In this document: one piece after another, positions 51,209-61,061 of the stretch
How positions within the stretch are numbered: the stretch's first letter is position 1
How the letters are laid out: the number at the start of each line of letters is the position of its first letter
Assembly: GCF_030814475.1 (NCBI RefSeq)
Contig: NZ_JAUSVF010000001.1
Location: 2,541,001-2,605,000 of the forward strand
DNA: 64,000 bases
Direction of reading: 5' to 3'
Source: Pararhizobium capsulatum DSM 1112
GTDB taxonomy: Bacteria > Pseudomonadota > Alphaproteobacteria > Rhizobiales > Rhizobiaceae
Notes under the pieces: generated by a model
The model's database searches: none
Told to the model about the DNA's origin: nothing
What the model saw: the letters and a program-made list of their open reading frames with translations, nothing else
Made by a program: the position numbers and the translations under genes

Positions 51209-51556
51209 GAGATATTCTACTGCCCCTTTCAACCGGGCCGCCGAAGCGGTGACTCGGTTAATTTTCCCTGTGTCGCCGCCAGGCAATTAAGCCTCACATC
51301 GACGATTTTACTAGAGAATATTCGCTTGCCGGCTAACAATTCCGACACGCCAAAGCCATTCTGCGCCGCATCCAAGGCGATCGGTTTTGCGAAAGCTGGC
51401 TGAACGTAGCCTTCGACAACCCCTGGCCACCTCTTCATGAGGCTTGGCACAATATTTTTTGGGCTTTGTGACACTTCTCATCCGAGCGGCTTTGTTTTAA
51501 GGAACGGGACCAACCGTCATCCGGCGGACACGAAATGCCACGAGGTATGCAATCCG
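51209..51556. other. 348-base gap between the Na/Pi transporter and ppiD
   Basis: Control region of two divergent genes. Short open frames on both strands have no ribosome-binding site and no family pattern. I see no clear hairpin, operator or promoter match; AT-rich words cluster at 51448-51500. Confidence 0.5.
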
Positions 51557-53449
51557 ATGCTTGAACTCCTGAGAAACGCCTCCAAGACCTGGGTCATTAA
51601 AGGCTTGATGGTCATTCTTGTGATTTCATTCGGCATATGGGGTGCATCGACCTCCATCGTCCATACCGGGTCTGACGCCGTGGTCACTGTCGGTGACGTC
51701 AAGGTATCGCCCAGCGACTTCCGTCTCGCCTATGAGCGGCAGATCGCCCAGCTCTCTCGCCAGTTCGGCACCAGGCTGACACGCGACCAGGCCCGAGCCT
51801 TCGGCGTCGAGTCGCAGGTTTATTCCCAGCTCGTTGCAGGGGCCACACTGGATCAGCTCTCGGAGGACATGAACCTCGGCCTTTCCCAGGATCGCCTCGC
51901 AACCCTCATTAGCGAAGACCCGGCCTTCCATGGCGTCAATGGCCAGTTCGATCGGTTGACCTTCTCCAGCGTCCTGCGCAATGCCGGCCTGCGAGAACAG
52001 GACTATATCAACAATCGCAGCCAGGTTGCCGTGCGCTCGCAGATCGTCGAAGCCCTCTCCGATGGCTATTCCGCGCCAAAGATCCTGACCGAAGCCCTGC
52101 ACCAATATCGCAACGAAGCCCGCGATCTCGATTATCTGCTTTTGTCCAATGCCAATATCGATCCGATCAAGGCTCCGGCAGACGACGTTCTCACGCCGTG
52201 GTTCGAAACCCACAAGGCCGAATATCGCGCGCCCGAGTTCCGCCGCCTCGCCTATGTGAAGCTTGAGCCTGCTGATATCGCCGATCCGAAGACGGTCACC
52301 GACGAGGAGCTTCGCGCGGATTACGACAAGCGCAAGGATAGCTTCAGCGCCGCCGAAATCCGCACGATCGAACAGCTCGCGTTCCCCTCGCGCGAAGCAG
52401 CTGATGAAGCGGCCGGGAAGCTCGCTGCCGGCACGTCCTTTGATGACGTCGTTACCGAACAGGGCAAGACCAGCACGGACGTTCTGCTCGGTGATTTCAC
52501 CCGTGATCGTGTTCCGGATGCCAAGATTGCCGATGCGGCCTTTGCCGTCACGCTCGATGGCGGCGTAACGCCAGTTGTCGATGGTGCCTTCGGCCCGGTC
52601 ATCCTGCGCGTTTCCAACATCAAGCCGGCGACCGTGAAGACCTTCGATGAAGCCAAGGAAGAGTTGCGCCAGGAAGTCGCGCTTTCCAACGCCGCCAACG
52701 AGATCATGGGTATCCATGACAAGTTCGAGGATGCACGGGTTTCCGGCGCCACCATGCAGGAAGCGGCGAGCCAATCGGGTCTGAAGCTCGTTGTCATCAA
52801 TGCGATCGATGCACGCGGCAATGACGCGGACGGCGAGCCTGTTGCCGGCATTCCGGAAGCCAAGGCGCTGCTTGAAGAAGCCTTTAAAGCCGAGGTGGGT
52901 GGCGAAACGCTGCCGGTCAATCTCGGCCGTGATGGTTATGTCTGGTTCGATGTCGAGGAAGTCACCCCGTCGCGCGACCGCACCCTTGATGAAGCCCGCG
53001 AGAAAGTGGTCGCGGACTGGACGGCTGAACAGCAGCGCAAGGCCTTAGCAGCCAAGGCCGAAGAGCTGAAGGCGCGCGTTCAAAAGGGCGAAACGCTTGC
53101 TGCGATCGCCACGGAGCTTGGCATTGCCGTAGAAACCAAGACCGGTCTGCGGCGCTCGTCCGACGACGCCGCTCTGAGCCCGGCAGCCGTCACAGCTGCC
53201 TTCAGCGGCCCCGAGGGTACTGTTGCCAATGCAGCCGGTGTCGGTGGGGAGGGCCAGATCCTTCTCAAGGTTACCGCCGTGAACCCGGATGCTCCGGTCA
53301 ATGCGCTCGACAGCGACGATCGGCAGATTGACGCCGTTGCGCGCTCAAGCGGTGATGACATCCTTGACCAGATGGTGACCGAGCTGCAGACCGGCTATGG
53401 TGTATCGATCAACCAGCAACTCGCCGAGACTTCGCTGGCCCGGCAATAA
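51557..53449 (+). CDS. ppiD: Periplasmic folding chaperone PpiD-like (SurA N-domain, parvulin)
   Basis: 630 residues: one N-terminal membrane anchor (about 12-32, [20 protein letters not shown]), a SurA-like chaperone region (about 45-190; [40 protein letters not shown]), a parvulin domain (about 230-370; [21 protein letters not shown]) and a second parvulin-like C-terminal part. It helps fold exported proteins at the inner membrane. ATG at 51557. It is followed after 20 bases by trpD and may be read together with it. Confidence 0.9.
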   Translation: MLELLRNASKTWVIKGLMVILVISFGIWGASTSIVHTGSDAVVTVGDVKVSPSDFRLAYERQIAQLSRQFGTRLTRDQARAFGVESQVYSQLVAGATLDQLSEDMNLGLSQDRLATLISEDPAFHGVNGQFDRLTFSSVLRNAGLREQDYINNRSQVAVRSQIVEALSDGYSAPKILTEALHQYRNEARDLDYLLLSNANIDPIKAPADDVLTPWFETHKAEYRAPEFRRLAYVKLEPADIADPKTVTDEELRADYDKRKDSFSAAEIRTIEQLAFPSREAADEAAGKLAAGTSFDDVVTEQGKTSTDVLLGDFTRDRVPDAKIADAAFAVTLDGGVTPVVDGAFGPVILRVSNIKPATVKTFDEAKEELRQEVALSNAANEIMGIHDKFEDARVSGATMQEAASQSGLKLVVINAIDARGNDADGEPVAGIPEAKALLEEAFKAEVGGETLPVNLGRDGYVWFDVEEVTPSRDRTLDEAREKVVADWTAEQQRKALAAKAEELKARVQKGETLAAIATELGIAVETKTGLRRSSDDAALSPAAVTAAFSGPEGTVANAAGVGGEGQILLKVTAVNPDAPVNALDSDDRQIDAVARSSGDDILDQMVTELQTGYGVSINQQLAETSLARQ

Positions 53450-53469
53450 AATATGACGAGGATGCATTC

Positions 53470-54498
53470 ATGCCGGATTTGAAGCCTTTCATCGCGAAGG
53501 CGGCCGCAGGTGAAGCGCTGGATCGCACCGATGCGCGCGCAGCCTTCGAAATCATCATGTCCGGCGAGGCAACCCCGTCGCAGATCGGCGGCTTCCTGAT
53601 GGCGCTGCGCGTGCGCGGCGAAACCGTTGACGAAATCGTCGGAGCCGTCGCGGCCATGCGCGCGCGCATGCTGACAGTCGAGGCGCCTGCCGACGCAATT
53701 GATATTGTCGGAACCGGGGGCGACGGCGCCGGCACCTACAATATCTCCACGCTGGCTGCTCTCATCGTCGCCGGCGCCGGCGTGCCCGTCGCCAAGCACG
53801 GCAATCGGGCACTCAGCTCGAAGTCCGGCACGGCGGACGCCCTCTCCTGCCTCGGCGTAAAGCTCGATATCGGACCCGAGGCCATCTCCCGCAGCATTGC
53901 TGAAGCCGGGCTCGGCTTCATGTTCGCCCAGCAGCATCATTCGGCGATGCGGCATGTCGGCCCGACTCGGGTTGAACTCGGAACCCGTACGATCTTCAAT
54001 CTGCTCGGCCCGCTTTCAAACCCGGCGGGTGTCACCCAGCAGCTTGTCGGCGTCTTTGCACCCCGCTGGCTGGTTCCGATTGCCGAGGTGCTGCGTGATC
54101 TCGGCTCGAAGAGTGTCTGGGTCGTCCATGGCGACGGACTGGATGAAATCACCACGACAGGCACAACTCAAGTGGCGGCCCTGGAAAACGGTGAGATCAG
54201 AACATTCGAACTGTCACCGGACGATTTTGGACTTCCAACCGTTGGGATCGCTGATCTGAAAGGCAGAGACGGTGCGTACAACGCCCTGGCTCTGAAGGGT
54301 GTTCTCGAAGGCGATGCAACAGCTTACCGCGATATTTCGCTGGCCAACGCGGCCGCCTCGCTAGTCGTCGCAGGCCGCGCCGAGGATCTTCGCGGCGGCA
54401 TGGAGATTGCCCGCAATTCGCTTACCAGCGGAAGCGCGAAGACAACGCTTGAAAAGCTCGTGGCCTCCACCAACTCCGTGGCAGGAGAACAGCGATGA
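53470..54498 (+). CDS. trpD: Anthranilate phosphoribosyltransferase
   Basis: Joins anthranilate to phosphoribosyl pyrophosphate in tryptophan synthesis. 342 residues with the PRPP motif [15 protein letters not shown] and the anthranilate-side [29 protein letters not shown]. Its stop overlaps the trpC start by four bases. No trpE or trpG is in the window; in rhizobia those are commonly fused and located elsewhere. Confidence 0.96.
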   Translation: MPDLKPFIAKAAAGEALDRTDARAAFEIIMSGEATPSQIGGFLMALRVRGETVDEIVGAVAAMRARMLTVEAPADAIDIVGTGGDGAGTYNISTLAALIVAGAGVPVAKHGNRALSSKSGTADALSCLGVKLDIGPEAISRSIAEAGLGFMFAQQHHSAMRHVGPTRVELGTRTIFNLLGPLSNPAGVTQQLVGVFAPRWLVPIAEVLRDLGSKSVWVVHGDGLDEITTTGTTQVAALENGEIRTFELSPDDFGLPTVGIADLKGRDGAYNALALKGVLEGDATAYRDISLANAAASLVVAGRAEDLRGGMEIARNSLTSGSAKTTLEKLVASTNSVAGEQR

Positions 54499-55310
54499 CA
54501 GACATTCTGCAGAAGATCGAGATCTACAAGCGCGAGGAAATCGCGGCCGCGAAATCGAAGGTCTCGCTTGCTGACCTCAGAGCCATGCAGGCTGATCAGG
54601 AAGCCCCGCGCGGTTTCATGGCAAGCCTCCGTGCCAGGAAGGCAGAGGGACTTTTCGGCCTGATTGCGGAAATCAAGAAAGCCAGCCCTTCCAAGGGGCT
54701 GATCCGCGCCGACTTCGATCCGCCGAGCCTTGCAAAGGCCTACGAGGCGGGTGGCGCAGCCTGTCTTTCCGTCCTGACGGACACGCCGAGTTTTCAGGGC
54801 CAACCCAGCTTTTTGACAGCGGCACGCGCGGCTTGTTCCCTGCCCGCGCTACGCAAGGATTTCATGTTCGATACTTATCAGGTGCATGAGGCACGGGCCT
54901 GGGGTGCGGACTGCATTTTGCTAATCATGGCATCGCTCAGCGACGACGATGCCCGCCGGCTGGAGCATGAAGCCTTTGCCCTCGGCATGGACGTTCTGGT
55001 CGAAGTTCATGACCAGGAAGAACTGGAACGTGCGCTGAAGCTCAAGTCCAAGCTTCTCGGCATCAACAACCGCAATCTTAAGACGTTCGAGGTCGATATC
55101 GCGCTTTCCGAGAAGCTTGCACCGCTGGTGCCGGAGGATCGGCTCCTGGTTGGCGAGAGTGGCATTTTTACCCATGACGAATGTGTCCGCCTGCAGACAT
55201 CCGGGATCAGCACCTTCCTCGTTGGCGAAAGCCTGATGCGCAAGGATGATGTTGCTGCAGCAACGCGCCAGCTTCTGACAGGCTCAGCAGCGGTTATGGC
55301 CGCGGAATGA
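54495..55310 (+). CDS. trpC: Indole-3-glycerol phosphate synthase
   Basis: TIM-barrel enzyme that closes the indole ring. 271 residues with [16 protein letters not shown] (catalytic lysine), [34 protein letters not shown] and [11 protein letters not shown]. Not fused to TrpF. It overlaps trpD by four bases upstream and moaC by four bases downstream. Confidence 0.96.
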   Translation: MTDILQKIEIYKREEIAAAKSKVSLADLRAMQADQEAPRGFMASLRARKAEGLFGLIAEIKKASPSKGLIRADFDPPSLAKAYEAGGAACLSVLTDTPSFQGQPSFLTAARAACSLPALRKDFMFDTYQVHEARAWGADCILLIMASLSDDDARRLEHEAFALGMDVLVEVHDQEELERALKLKSKLLGINNRNLKTFEVDIALSEKLAPLVPEDRLLVGESGIFTHDECVRLQTSGISTFLVGESLMRKDDVAAATRQLLTGSAAVMAAE

Positions 55311-55798
55311 CGCGAGGCCCCTCCCTCACCCATATCGATGCCGCCGGAACCGCAAGCATGGTCGATGTCGGCGACAAGGAGGAGACTGTTCGTGTCGCCG
55401 TTGCCGAGGGTTATGTCCATATGAAGCCGGAAACCCTGGAGCTCATTCTCAATGGCAATGCAAAGAAGGGGGACGTGATCGCGACAGCCAGGATTGCGGG
55501 CATCATGGCTGCGAAACAGACGGCAACCCTCATTCCGCTTTGTCATCCTTTGATGCTGAGCAAAGTCGCCGTCGATATTACCCCTGACCCAAACCTGCCA
55601 GGCCTGAGGGTGGAGGCAATGGCCAAGCTCACCGGTCGAACCGGCGTGGAGATGGAGGCTTTGACGGCAGCAAGTGTTGCCTGCCTCACCATTTATGACA
55701 TGGCCAAGGCCGCCGACCGCGAGATGGAGATTGGCGGCATCCGCCTCCGGCGCAAGTCCGGCGGACGATCCGGCGATTTCGAACGCGTAGGGTCCTAA
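55307..55798 (+). CDS. moaC: Cyclic pyranopterin monophosphate synthase
   Basis: Completes conversion of the MoaA product to cyclic pyranopterin monophosphate for molybdenum cofactor. 163 residues: [32 protein letters not shown] and the C-terminal [20 protein letters not shown] with the catalytic lysine in [10 protein letters not shown]. The ATGA overlap with trpC and the 3-base gap to moeA tie tryptophan and Mo-cofactor genes into one operon, an arrangement known in alphaproteobacteria. Confidence 0.96.
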   Translation: MTRGPSLTHIDAAGTASMVDVGDKEETVRVAVAEGYVHMKPETLELILNGNAKKGDVIATARIAGIMAAKQTATLIPLCHPLMLSKVAVDITPDPNLPGLRVEAMAKLTGRTGVEMEALTAASVACLTIYDMAKAADREMEIGGIRLRRKSGGRSGDFERVGS

Positions 55799-55801
55799 GC
55801 C

Positions 55802-57013
55802 ATGGCGCTGCTTCCGGTCGATGAAGCGCTGCGAAGACTTCTTGCTCTGGCGCCGGCCGAGCGTCGAACAGAGAGTGTCTCGCTGGATATGGCCCACGGT
55901 CGCATTCTCGCCGAGGACGTCCGGGCGTTGCTGACCCACCCCGCCTTCGATAACTCGGCCATGGATGGCTACGCCGGGCGCCATGAGGATTTCTCCAAAA
56001 CCGCTGTGGAACTGACGGTGATCGGGCAATCCGCCGCCGGGCGCGGTTTTACGGGCCGGCTGGGAGCGGGCGAAGTCGTGCGCATCTTTACCGGCGCGCC
56101 AATTCCCGAGGGCGCTGATTGCGTGCTTGCACAGGAGGATGCCGAGCGGCTCGCAAACGACCGTATTCGTGCGCACTTCTCACCACCCAAGGGTCGCCAT
56201 ATACGCCCAAAAGGCCAGGATTTTGCCAAGGGTGACGTCATCGTCCATGCAGGCGAAAGCATGACCCCGGCCCGCCTGACGGTCGCCGCCGCCATGAACC
56301 ATCCCTCCTTGTCTGTGGTTGCCCGCCCCAAGGTCGCCATCCTCGCGACTGGTGATGAACTCCTGCCACCGGGCTCACAGCCAGGCCCGGACCAGATCAT
56401 CGCCTCCAACAGTTTCGGCGTGGGCGCGATCGCCCGCGAAAACGGCGCCGACATCATCGATCTCGGAATCATCGGCGACGACAAGACGGCGATCACCGAA
56501 GCCGTCCGTCAGGCAGTCAGGTCGGGTGTGGACGTGTTGGTCACGCTGGGCGGCGCATCGGTTGGCGATCACGATTTGGTTCAACCGGCGCTTCTTGACG
56601 CCGGAATGGTGCTCGATTTCTGGAAGATCGCGATGCGTCCGGGCAAGCCGCTGATGGTCGGCTCCCTTGGGAAAACAGTCGTTCTGGGGTTGCCGGGTAA
56701 CCCGGTCTCCAGCCTGGTATGCTCCTACCTGTTTCTGGAGCCGATTCTGCGCCATCTGGGTGGATTACCTGCCAATAACAGGCTGGTATCGGCTCAACTC
56801 GGTGAAGCGCTGCCGGCCAACGATGTCCGGCAGGACTATATTCGCGGCCGGTTGCGCAAGAATGACAATGGGGACCGGATTGCGGATCCTTTTGCACGGC
56901 AGGACTCATCGATGATGCGGGTCTTTGCCCAGGCTGATTGCCTCATCATCCGGCCAGTTGGCGCACCGGCAGCGGAGGCCGGCGCACCATGCGAGATCAT
57001 GCTGTTAAGCTGA
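55802..57013 (+). CDS. moeA: Molybdopterin molybdenumtransferase
   Basis: Inserts molybdenum into adenylylated molybdopterin. 403 residues with DNSAMDGYAG, the MoCF-binding region AILATGDELLPPGSQ, GGASVGDHDLVQPAL and GLPGNPVSSLV, and a C-terminal domain IV. It is the last gene of the trpD-trpC-moaC-moeA operon; its stop codon abuts that of the small lipoprotein gene on the other strand. Confidence 0.96.
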   Translation: MALLPVDEALRRLLALAPAERRTESVSLDMAHGRILAEDVRALLTHPAFDNSAMDGYAGRHEDFSKTAVELTVIGQSAAGRGFTGRLGAGEVVRIFTGAPIPEGADCVLAQEDAERLANDRIRAHFSPPKGRHIRPKGQDFAKGDVIVHAGESMTPARLTVAAAMNHPSLSVVARPKVAILATGDELLPPGSQPGPDQIIASNSFGVGAIARENGADIIDLGIIGDDKTAITEAVRQAVRSGVDVLVTLGGASVGDHDLVQPALLDAGMVLDFWKIAMRPGKPLMVGSLGKTVVLGLPGNPVSSLVCSYLFLEPILRHLGGLPANNRLVSAQLGEALPANDVRQDYIRGRLRKNDNGDRIADPFARQDSSMMRVFAQADCLIIRPVGAPAAEAGAPCEIMLLS

Positions 57014-57181
57014 TTAATTCAGCGGAATGCCCACATTGGCTCCGCTCTTCGCACCCAGGAACGGCTGCGGATAAGCCCCCTGATAGTCCGCGTAGGTCGT
57101 GTTGTTGCCGCCTGTGCTAGCGCAGCCCGAGAGCATCGCGAGCGCACTCAATACAGCAAACGTTACAGATCTAAAGTTCAT
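57014..57181 (-). CDS. 55-residue lipoprotein
   Basis: ATG at 57181 with GGAG 6 bases upstream, TAA at 57016-57014. The protein begins MNFRSVTFAVLSALAMLSGC, a lipoprotein signal with lipobox LSGC; lipidation would be at Cys20, leaving 36 mature residues rich in Gly, Asn, Tyr and Ala (ASTGGNNTTYADYQGAYPQP). Such tiny lipoproteins are easily missed in annotation. No function can be assigned. It is transcribed against moeA with no base between the two stops. Confidence 0.7.
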   Translation of the reverse strand: MNFRSVTFAVLSALAMLSGCASTGGNNTTYADYQGAYPQPFLGAKSGANVGIPLN

Positions 57182-57525
57182 CGCTCTCTCCGGTCATAAA
57201 TATTTTGCGAAGGGGGTACGGGATGGCCAGCCCATCCTTTGCCACAATCAGCACGGTAAGCCGTTGAATGTTCCGCAACAAGCGGTTTTTTAGCCTTCGC
57301 ACACCGGCGCGTTTCATTCGTCCGAAGGATGTTTCAGCATGGGACAGACGGGCCGGAAAGATAACATCTTCAACTTCGACGTCACATTCGCCACGAGAAA
57401 CTCGACAGCGTTGGACTTCGACCAGGATGGCGAGAGCTTTCGAAAGCAGTCCTTCAAAAATAAGCAGAAACACTCCATTTTCGCTTTACACACCGGCTGA
57501 ATATGGTACTGCCATCCGCGTTGGC
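57182..57525. other. 344-base gap upstream of tRNA-Thr
   Basis: Frames on both strands (for instance a 100-codon one on the minus strand ending at 57171) show no family pattern and conflict with the lipoprotein start, so I treat the stretch as non-coding. It should contain the tRNA-Thr promoter. Confidence 0.5.
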
Positions 57526-57601
57526 GCCCTTATAGCTCAGTTGGTAGAGCATCTGATTTGTAATCAGAGGGTCGGGAGTTCGAGTCTCTCTGGGGGCACC
57601 A
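57526..57601 (+). tRNA. tRNA-Thr (anticodon TGT)
   Basis: 76 bases with encoded CCA. Acceptor GCCCTTA (57526-57532) pairs with TGGGGGC; D-arm AGCTCAGTTGGTAGAGC; anticodon stem TCTGA/TCAGA with loop TTTGTAA, anticodon TGT at 57559-57561; T-arm GGGAGTTCGAGTCTCTC. The following 157 bases to the IS3 element have no gene and no copy of the tRNA 3' end, so there is no sign of an integrated island using it as attachment site. Confidence 0.97.
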
Positions 57602-57794
57602 GTCTTTTCAATAACTTAGACAAGATTCTTAAGGTAACAGACAGGGAAGACCTCTGTTTTGTAATGACCCTGTAATGACTCTTGCCTTTCTCACTGACAT
57701 TGAACAGCTTTGAGCCCCTCGCTTTCGGGTGGATGATTCACGCCTTCTGTACGGAGGTAATCCCCCCGTTTTTAACGGGTCCGATCAGTAGAAT

Positions 57795-57872
57795 TTACGC
57801 TGCCATTTTCAGTTTCTGCCTCGGCGTGATGCCGCCGATAGCCATATTGGGTCGGTCATTGTTGTATGTCCA
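57795..57872 (-). pseudogene. C-terminal fragment of the IS3 orfB
   Basis: Codes for the last 25 residues of the transposase, WTYNNDRPNMAIGGITPRQK and onward to KMAA-stop. It joins in frame with the main orfB part at 59318 (ATRWL then WTYNND) once the inner element is removed. Confidence 0.88.
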
Positions 57873-58153
57873 TATGTGGACGGCTCCCGATTGCAAGCAC
57901 TTTCAGCGGATATTTGATCGGATCGCTTGCTTCCATATGTGCGGCCTTTGTATGCGGTTAAACATTACCGCTGGCCAAGATGGTTTCCGCGACATGTGTT
58001 CCTAACAGAGCCTCGACTTTCGATAGCCATTGGACTTAACGGAGTTTCACGTGTCTTGGATCGATCGATCACGCCATCTGCTTTTTCTTGCAAGTTCACA
58101 GCATCAACTCACAACGGTAGCATTCTAATCCCGCTCACCGTCATGGCCAATCT

Positions 58154-59238
58154 TCATATTGCCGGTGCTGGTCCTGTAGGCCGTTGGTATGCTTCTCCGC
58201 TTATCATCAGCTTCCAGGCAATACGGGCGATCTTGTTGGCGAGCGCCACGGCGACCAGCTTTGGTCTCTTTCGTCGTAGGAGTTCGAGAAGCCATCGAGA
58301 GGCATGCTTGCTTCGACCGGCTCTGACGTGCTGAAGAAGAGCAGTTGCGCCAACTACCAATATGCTTCGCAGTAATTCATCTCCCGCACGAGTGATCCCT
58401 CCAAGCCTCACTCTTCCAGCGGTAGAATGATCTTTGGGCGTTAGGCCAATCCAGGCAGCAAAATCGCGGCCTGATCTGAACATTTTCGGATCCGGCGCTT
58501 TCATTCTCAGCAGGGAGGCACCGATCGGACCCACCCCAGGAATTTCGGCCAAGCGCCGGCTACATTCATCGGAACGGTGCAAGGCAATCAGTTTCTCATC
58601 GACCGTTTCGATTTCGACAAGCAGATCTCGATATTCAACGCCTTGGATGACGAAGAGTTCGCGTGCGAGTTCCGGTACAGATTTGTCGGTGGCAATGCGC
58701 TCCAGCAACGGCTCGATCCGGCACATCCCCTTGGCGACGATGATGCCAAATTCCAGCGCAAAACCGCGTATCGCATTAGCGAGCTGAGTGCGGTTGCGCA
58801 GCAGCCTTTCCCTCACAACGACCAACATCAACGCTGCCTGTTGTTCCGCAGTCTTCACTGGCACGAAACGCATGGTCGGCCGGCTCATCGCCTCGCACAA
58901 AGCCTCCGCGTCCGCCATGTCGTTCTTACCACGCTTGACATAGGGTTTCGCCAATTGCGGTGCGATCTATAGCGCGGCGATCTGGATGAGATTCTCATCC
59001 TGATTGTCGCGCCGCAGCGATCAGCTTCACATCGTGGCCAAGCGCTCCCAAAAACCTGGCCCAATGATGAGACCCTCCACACGCTTCAATTGCAACAGTG
59101 GTCGGCGGCGTTTTCTCGAAGTATTTCACCATTTCGCGAAAACCTCTTGCGAAGAACAGGCTGCTCGCTGGCAGTCACGCCATGCAATTGGAAAACGTTC
59201 TTTGACGTGTCCATACCAATTCGGATAATCTCTTCCAC
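58154..59238 (-). pseudogene. IS110-type transposase, broken
   Basis: DEDD-type recombinase, GTG start at 59238 (MEEIIRIGMDTSKNVFQLHG), stop at 58154. Two lesions: an extra base in a T-run (AAAA at 59139-59142 on the plus strand) shifts the frame after RKRF, and a 55-base addition after the codons for KLIA brings a stop. Correcting for these 56 bases leaves 343 codons, normal for the family. The downstream part (KPYVKRGKNDMADAEALCEA, IPGVGPIGASLL, FAAWIGLTPKDHSTAG) is intact and free of stops. Confidence 0.88.
58968..59016. repeat. 49-base palindromic insert flanked by 6-base direct repeats
   Basis: Inside the IS110 transposase. GATCGC occurs on each side on the minus strand (59022-59017 and 58967-58962). 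The insert contains two nested inverted pairs, GCGGCG/CGCCGC and GGATGAG-AAT-CTCATCC. The intact gene should read straight from CTGATCGC to ACCGCAATTG, so the insert plus one GATCGC is extra. Confidence 0.7.
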
Positions 59239-59317
59239 GAACGGTCTCCCTTGATTGAGTACCTTACCGAACTCATTCTGGCACATTCGATGCCGTTGGG
59301 AGCCGTCCACTCCAACA

Positions 59318-60073
59318 GAGCCAGCGTGTGGCGTGATCCTGCACCTCCTTGATGGTATCGAATATCAAGCATCCCAGCCATTCATGCCGAACCGTGCGGT
59401 TGTAGCGCTCGATGTAGGCGTTTTGCTGCGGCTTGCCCGGCTGGATATGGGCGATGGTGATGTTTCGCTTCTCGGCCCACGCCAAAAGCGTGCCGCTGAT
59501 ATATTCCGGGCCGTTATCGACACGAATTATATCCGGCTTGCCACGCCACTCGATGATCCGGTTGAGGGATCGAACGACCCGCTCGGCTGGCAACGAGAAA
59601 TCGACCTCGATGCCAAGCCCCTCACGGTTGAAGTCATCGATGACGTTCAAGGTCCGGAACGAGCGGCCGTCGGCAAGCTGATCGGCCATGAAATCCATCG
59701 ACCAGGTCCGGTTCGGGTGTTCCGGCACGGCCAGCGGTTCGGGACGCTCTCGAACCAAACGCTTCCTGGGCTTGATCCGAAGGTTCAATTCCAGTTCGCG
59801 ATAGATGCGATACACCCGCTTGTGGTTCCAGGTGAAGCCCTTGATGTTGCGCAGATAAAGGAAGCACAGGCCGAAACCCCAAGTCTTCCTGGCTGTGGTC
59901 AGACGCAGCAACCAGTCGGCAATGTCTTCGTTCTCGCTGTCGAGCTTGCGTCCATATCGATAGCACGTCTCGCTGATCGAGAACGTCCGGCACGCGAGGG
60001 CCACTTTGATATTATGCTTCTGGACCGCTTGCATGGCCATCTCCTTGCGTTGAGACGGCCTCAGCGCTTTTTT
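59318..60073 (-). pseudogene. Main part of the IS3 orfB transposase, cut at its C-terminus
   Basis: DDE integrase domain with the three acidic residues in [21 protein letters not shown] and [11 protein letters not shown]. It is made by -1 frameshift from orfA (A6G slippery site). The frame is intact to DHATRWL at 59318, after which the IS1111-type element begins; the missing 25 residues are at 57795-57872. Confidence 0.88.
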
Positions 60074-60327
60074 CCGAGAGCTTCCTTCAAAAGATCGTTC
60101 TGCATGCTCAGTTCCGCATACATCTTCTTCAGTCGCCGGTTCTCGTCTTCCATGCTCCTCATTTGGCTGACCATGGACGCATCCATGCCGCCTAACCGGG
60201 CCCGCCACTTGTAAAAGCTGGCATCGCTCATGCCATGCTCCCGGCACAACTGCGCAACAGGAATGCCGTCCTCTGCCTGCTTCAGGATCGCCATGATCTG
60301 CGCGTCGCTAAATCGTGATGTCTTCAT
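60061..60327 (-). CDS. IS3 orfA (DNA-binding protein)
   Basis: 88 residues from the ATG at 60327 ([20 protein letters not shown]). An N-terminal helix-turn-helix ([20 protein letters not shown]) and a leucine-rich C-terminal coil ([20 protein letters not shown]) are typical of the IS407 subgroup. The frame ends LGKKR-stop just after the slippery sequence. Confidence 0.9.
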   Translation of the reverse strand: MKTSRFSDAQIMAILKQAEDGIPVAQLCREHGMSDASFYKWRARLGGMDASMVSQMRSMEDENRRLKKMYAELSMQNDLLKEALGKKR

Positions 60328-60396
60328 CGGAATCTTCTCCAAAATCTTTGTGAGAAAATTCTACTTTAAAGCCCGTTTAGTTTGCGGGGGGACTAC

Positions 60397-60540
60397 CGGG
60401 GGATTACCCTCGATGACGAAGTACTGATACTGGAACGCTTTGAGAAGCAGAAGAAGGCTCCAGGCGTGATACCGGCCAAGCTTGCAGAGAGGCTGATTCA
60501 AGCACGAGTTCTTCGAGATAAGGCTCAACGGTCGAAATAG
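60397..60540 (+). pseudogene. Gene remnant cut by the IS3 insertion
   Basis: An open frame from the IS edge to TAG at 60538 codes about 46 residues (ITLDDEVLILERFEKQKKAP ... LAERLIQARVLRDKAQRSK). The composition is protein-like but it has no start and no family that I recognise. Sequence on the far side of the IS (57602-57757) does not supply an obvious 5' part. Confidence 0.4.
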
Positions 60541-60618
60541 CTATCCGGTAACACTGATCGGCACGTGCGACTTGGATGCGAAGGATGGGGTTTTGAGGGG
60601 CGAATGAAGCTGAACGTC

Positions 60619-60653
60619 AAAAAGCCCCGTTGGCTTTCGCGATCGGGGCTTTT
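60619..60653 (-). terminator. Terminator of the rRNA operon / tRNA-fMet
   Basis: AAAAGCCCCG (60620-60629) and CGGGGCTTTT (60644-60653), with a T-run on the minus strand, 22 bases past tRNA-fMet. Confidence 0.85.
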
Positions 60654-60674
60654 GGTTATTCTGTCTGGAAGATC

Positions 60675-60751
<77 letters not shown>

Positions 60752-60756
60752 CCAAT

Positions 60757-60869
60757 TTTTTGCCTTTGGCAAAAAGATTGCTGCGACCCTTTGGTCGCTT
60801 CTGCCGAGTTTTGGCAAAGCCAAAATCTCGTTTGAGTTCTTTTATCGGCGCTTTTGCTTATTGCAAAAG
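60757..60869. repeat. Four short hairpins between 5S rRNA and tRNA-fMet
   Basis: TTTTTGCC-TTT-GGCAAAAA (60757-60775), GCGACC-CTTT-GGTCGC (60783-60798), TTTTGGC-AAA-GCCAAAA (60809-60825), CTTTTGC-TTATT-GCAAAAG (60851-60869). Each is a perfect stem of 6 to 8 bases with a very short loop. The rest of the 310-base spacer (60752-61061) has no gene. Confidence 0.75.
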
Positions 60870-61061
60870 CTCGATTGACCAACATTTCGTCTGTTTATGC
60901 GGTTTAATTTACCGAAGCAAAAAGGCCGCTTGAGGGCGGCCCGTTGTTTCGGCTTGGGCCGGCGTTTGTTGAGAGAAGATATGGTTTTTTGTTGAACATG
61001 CAGCTTATCCTCAGCCTTACGGCATCGGGCGCATGTTATCGGTTTATTCTTGCCTTTTGCA

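Larger units (their letters stand above)
57873..59317 (-). mobile_element. IS110-family element of the IS1111 group inserted in IS3 orfB
   Basis: 1445 bases. Subterminal inverted repeats of 13 bases, GTGGACGGCTCCC (57876-57888) and GGGAGCCGTCCAC (59298-59310), lie 3 bases and 7 bases from the two ends, exactly the arrangement known for the IS1111 group. There is no target duplication: cutting out 57873-59317 restores codons CTC-TGG in orfB. It carries one transposase gene, which is broken. Confidence 0.88.
57758..60395 (-). mobile_element. IS3-family element (IS407-like), interrupted by an IS110-type element
   Basis: Imperfect ends TAATCCCCCCG...AACGGG (57758-57779) and, inverted, CCCGTTTAG...CGGGGGGACTA (60372-60395). 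The outer few bases are uncertain because similar GGTAATCCCC words occur outside both ends. It carries orfA and orfB on the minus strand with a slippery A6G at 60067-60073 for -1 frameshifting. Subtracting the 1445-base inner element leaves 1193 bases, normal for an IS3 member. It can no longer move by itself, because orfB is split. Confidence 0.82.

Noticed and set aside
55007..56176. 389-codon open frame antisense to trpC, moaC and moeA
   Set aside because: Crosses three overlapping, well-recognised genes; coding potential lies on the plus strand.
57268..57675. 135-codon frame upstream of and through tRNA-Thr
   Set aside because: It reads through a complete tRNA gene and has no family pattern.
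57526..60540. Genomic island integrated at tRNA-Thr
   Set aside because: No integrase, no duplicated tRNA 3' end; the content is explained by two insertion sequences and a short remnant.
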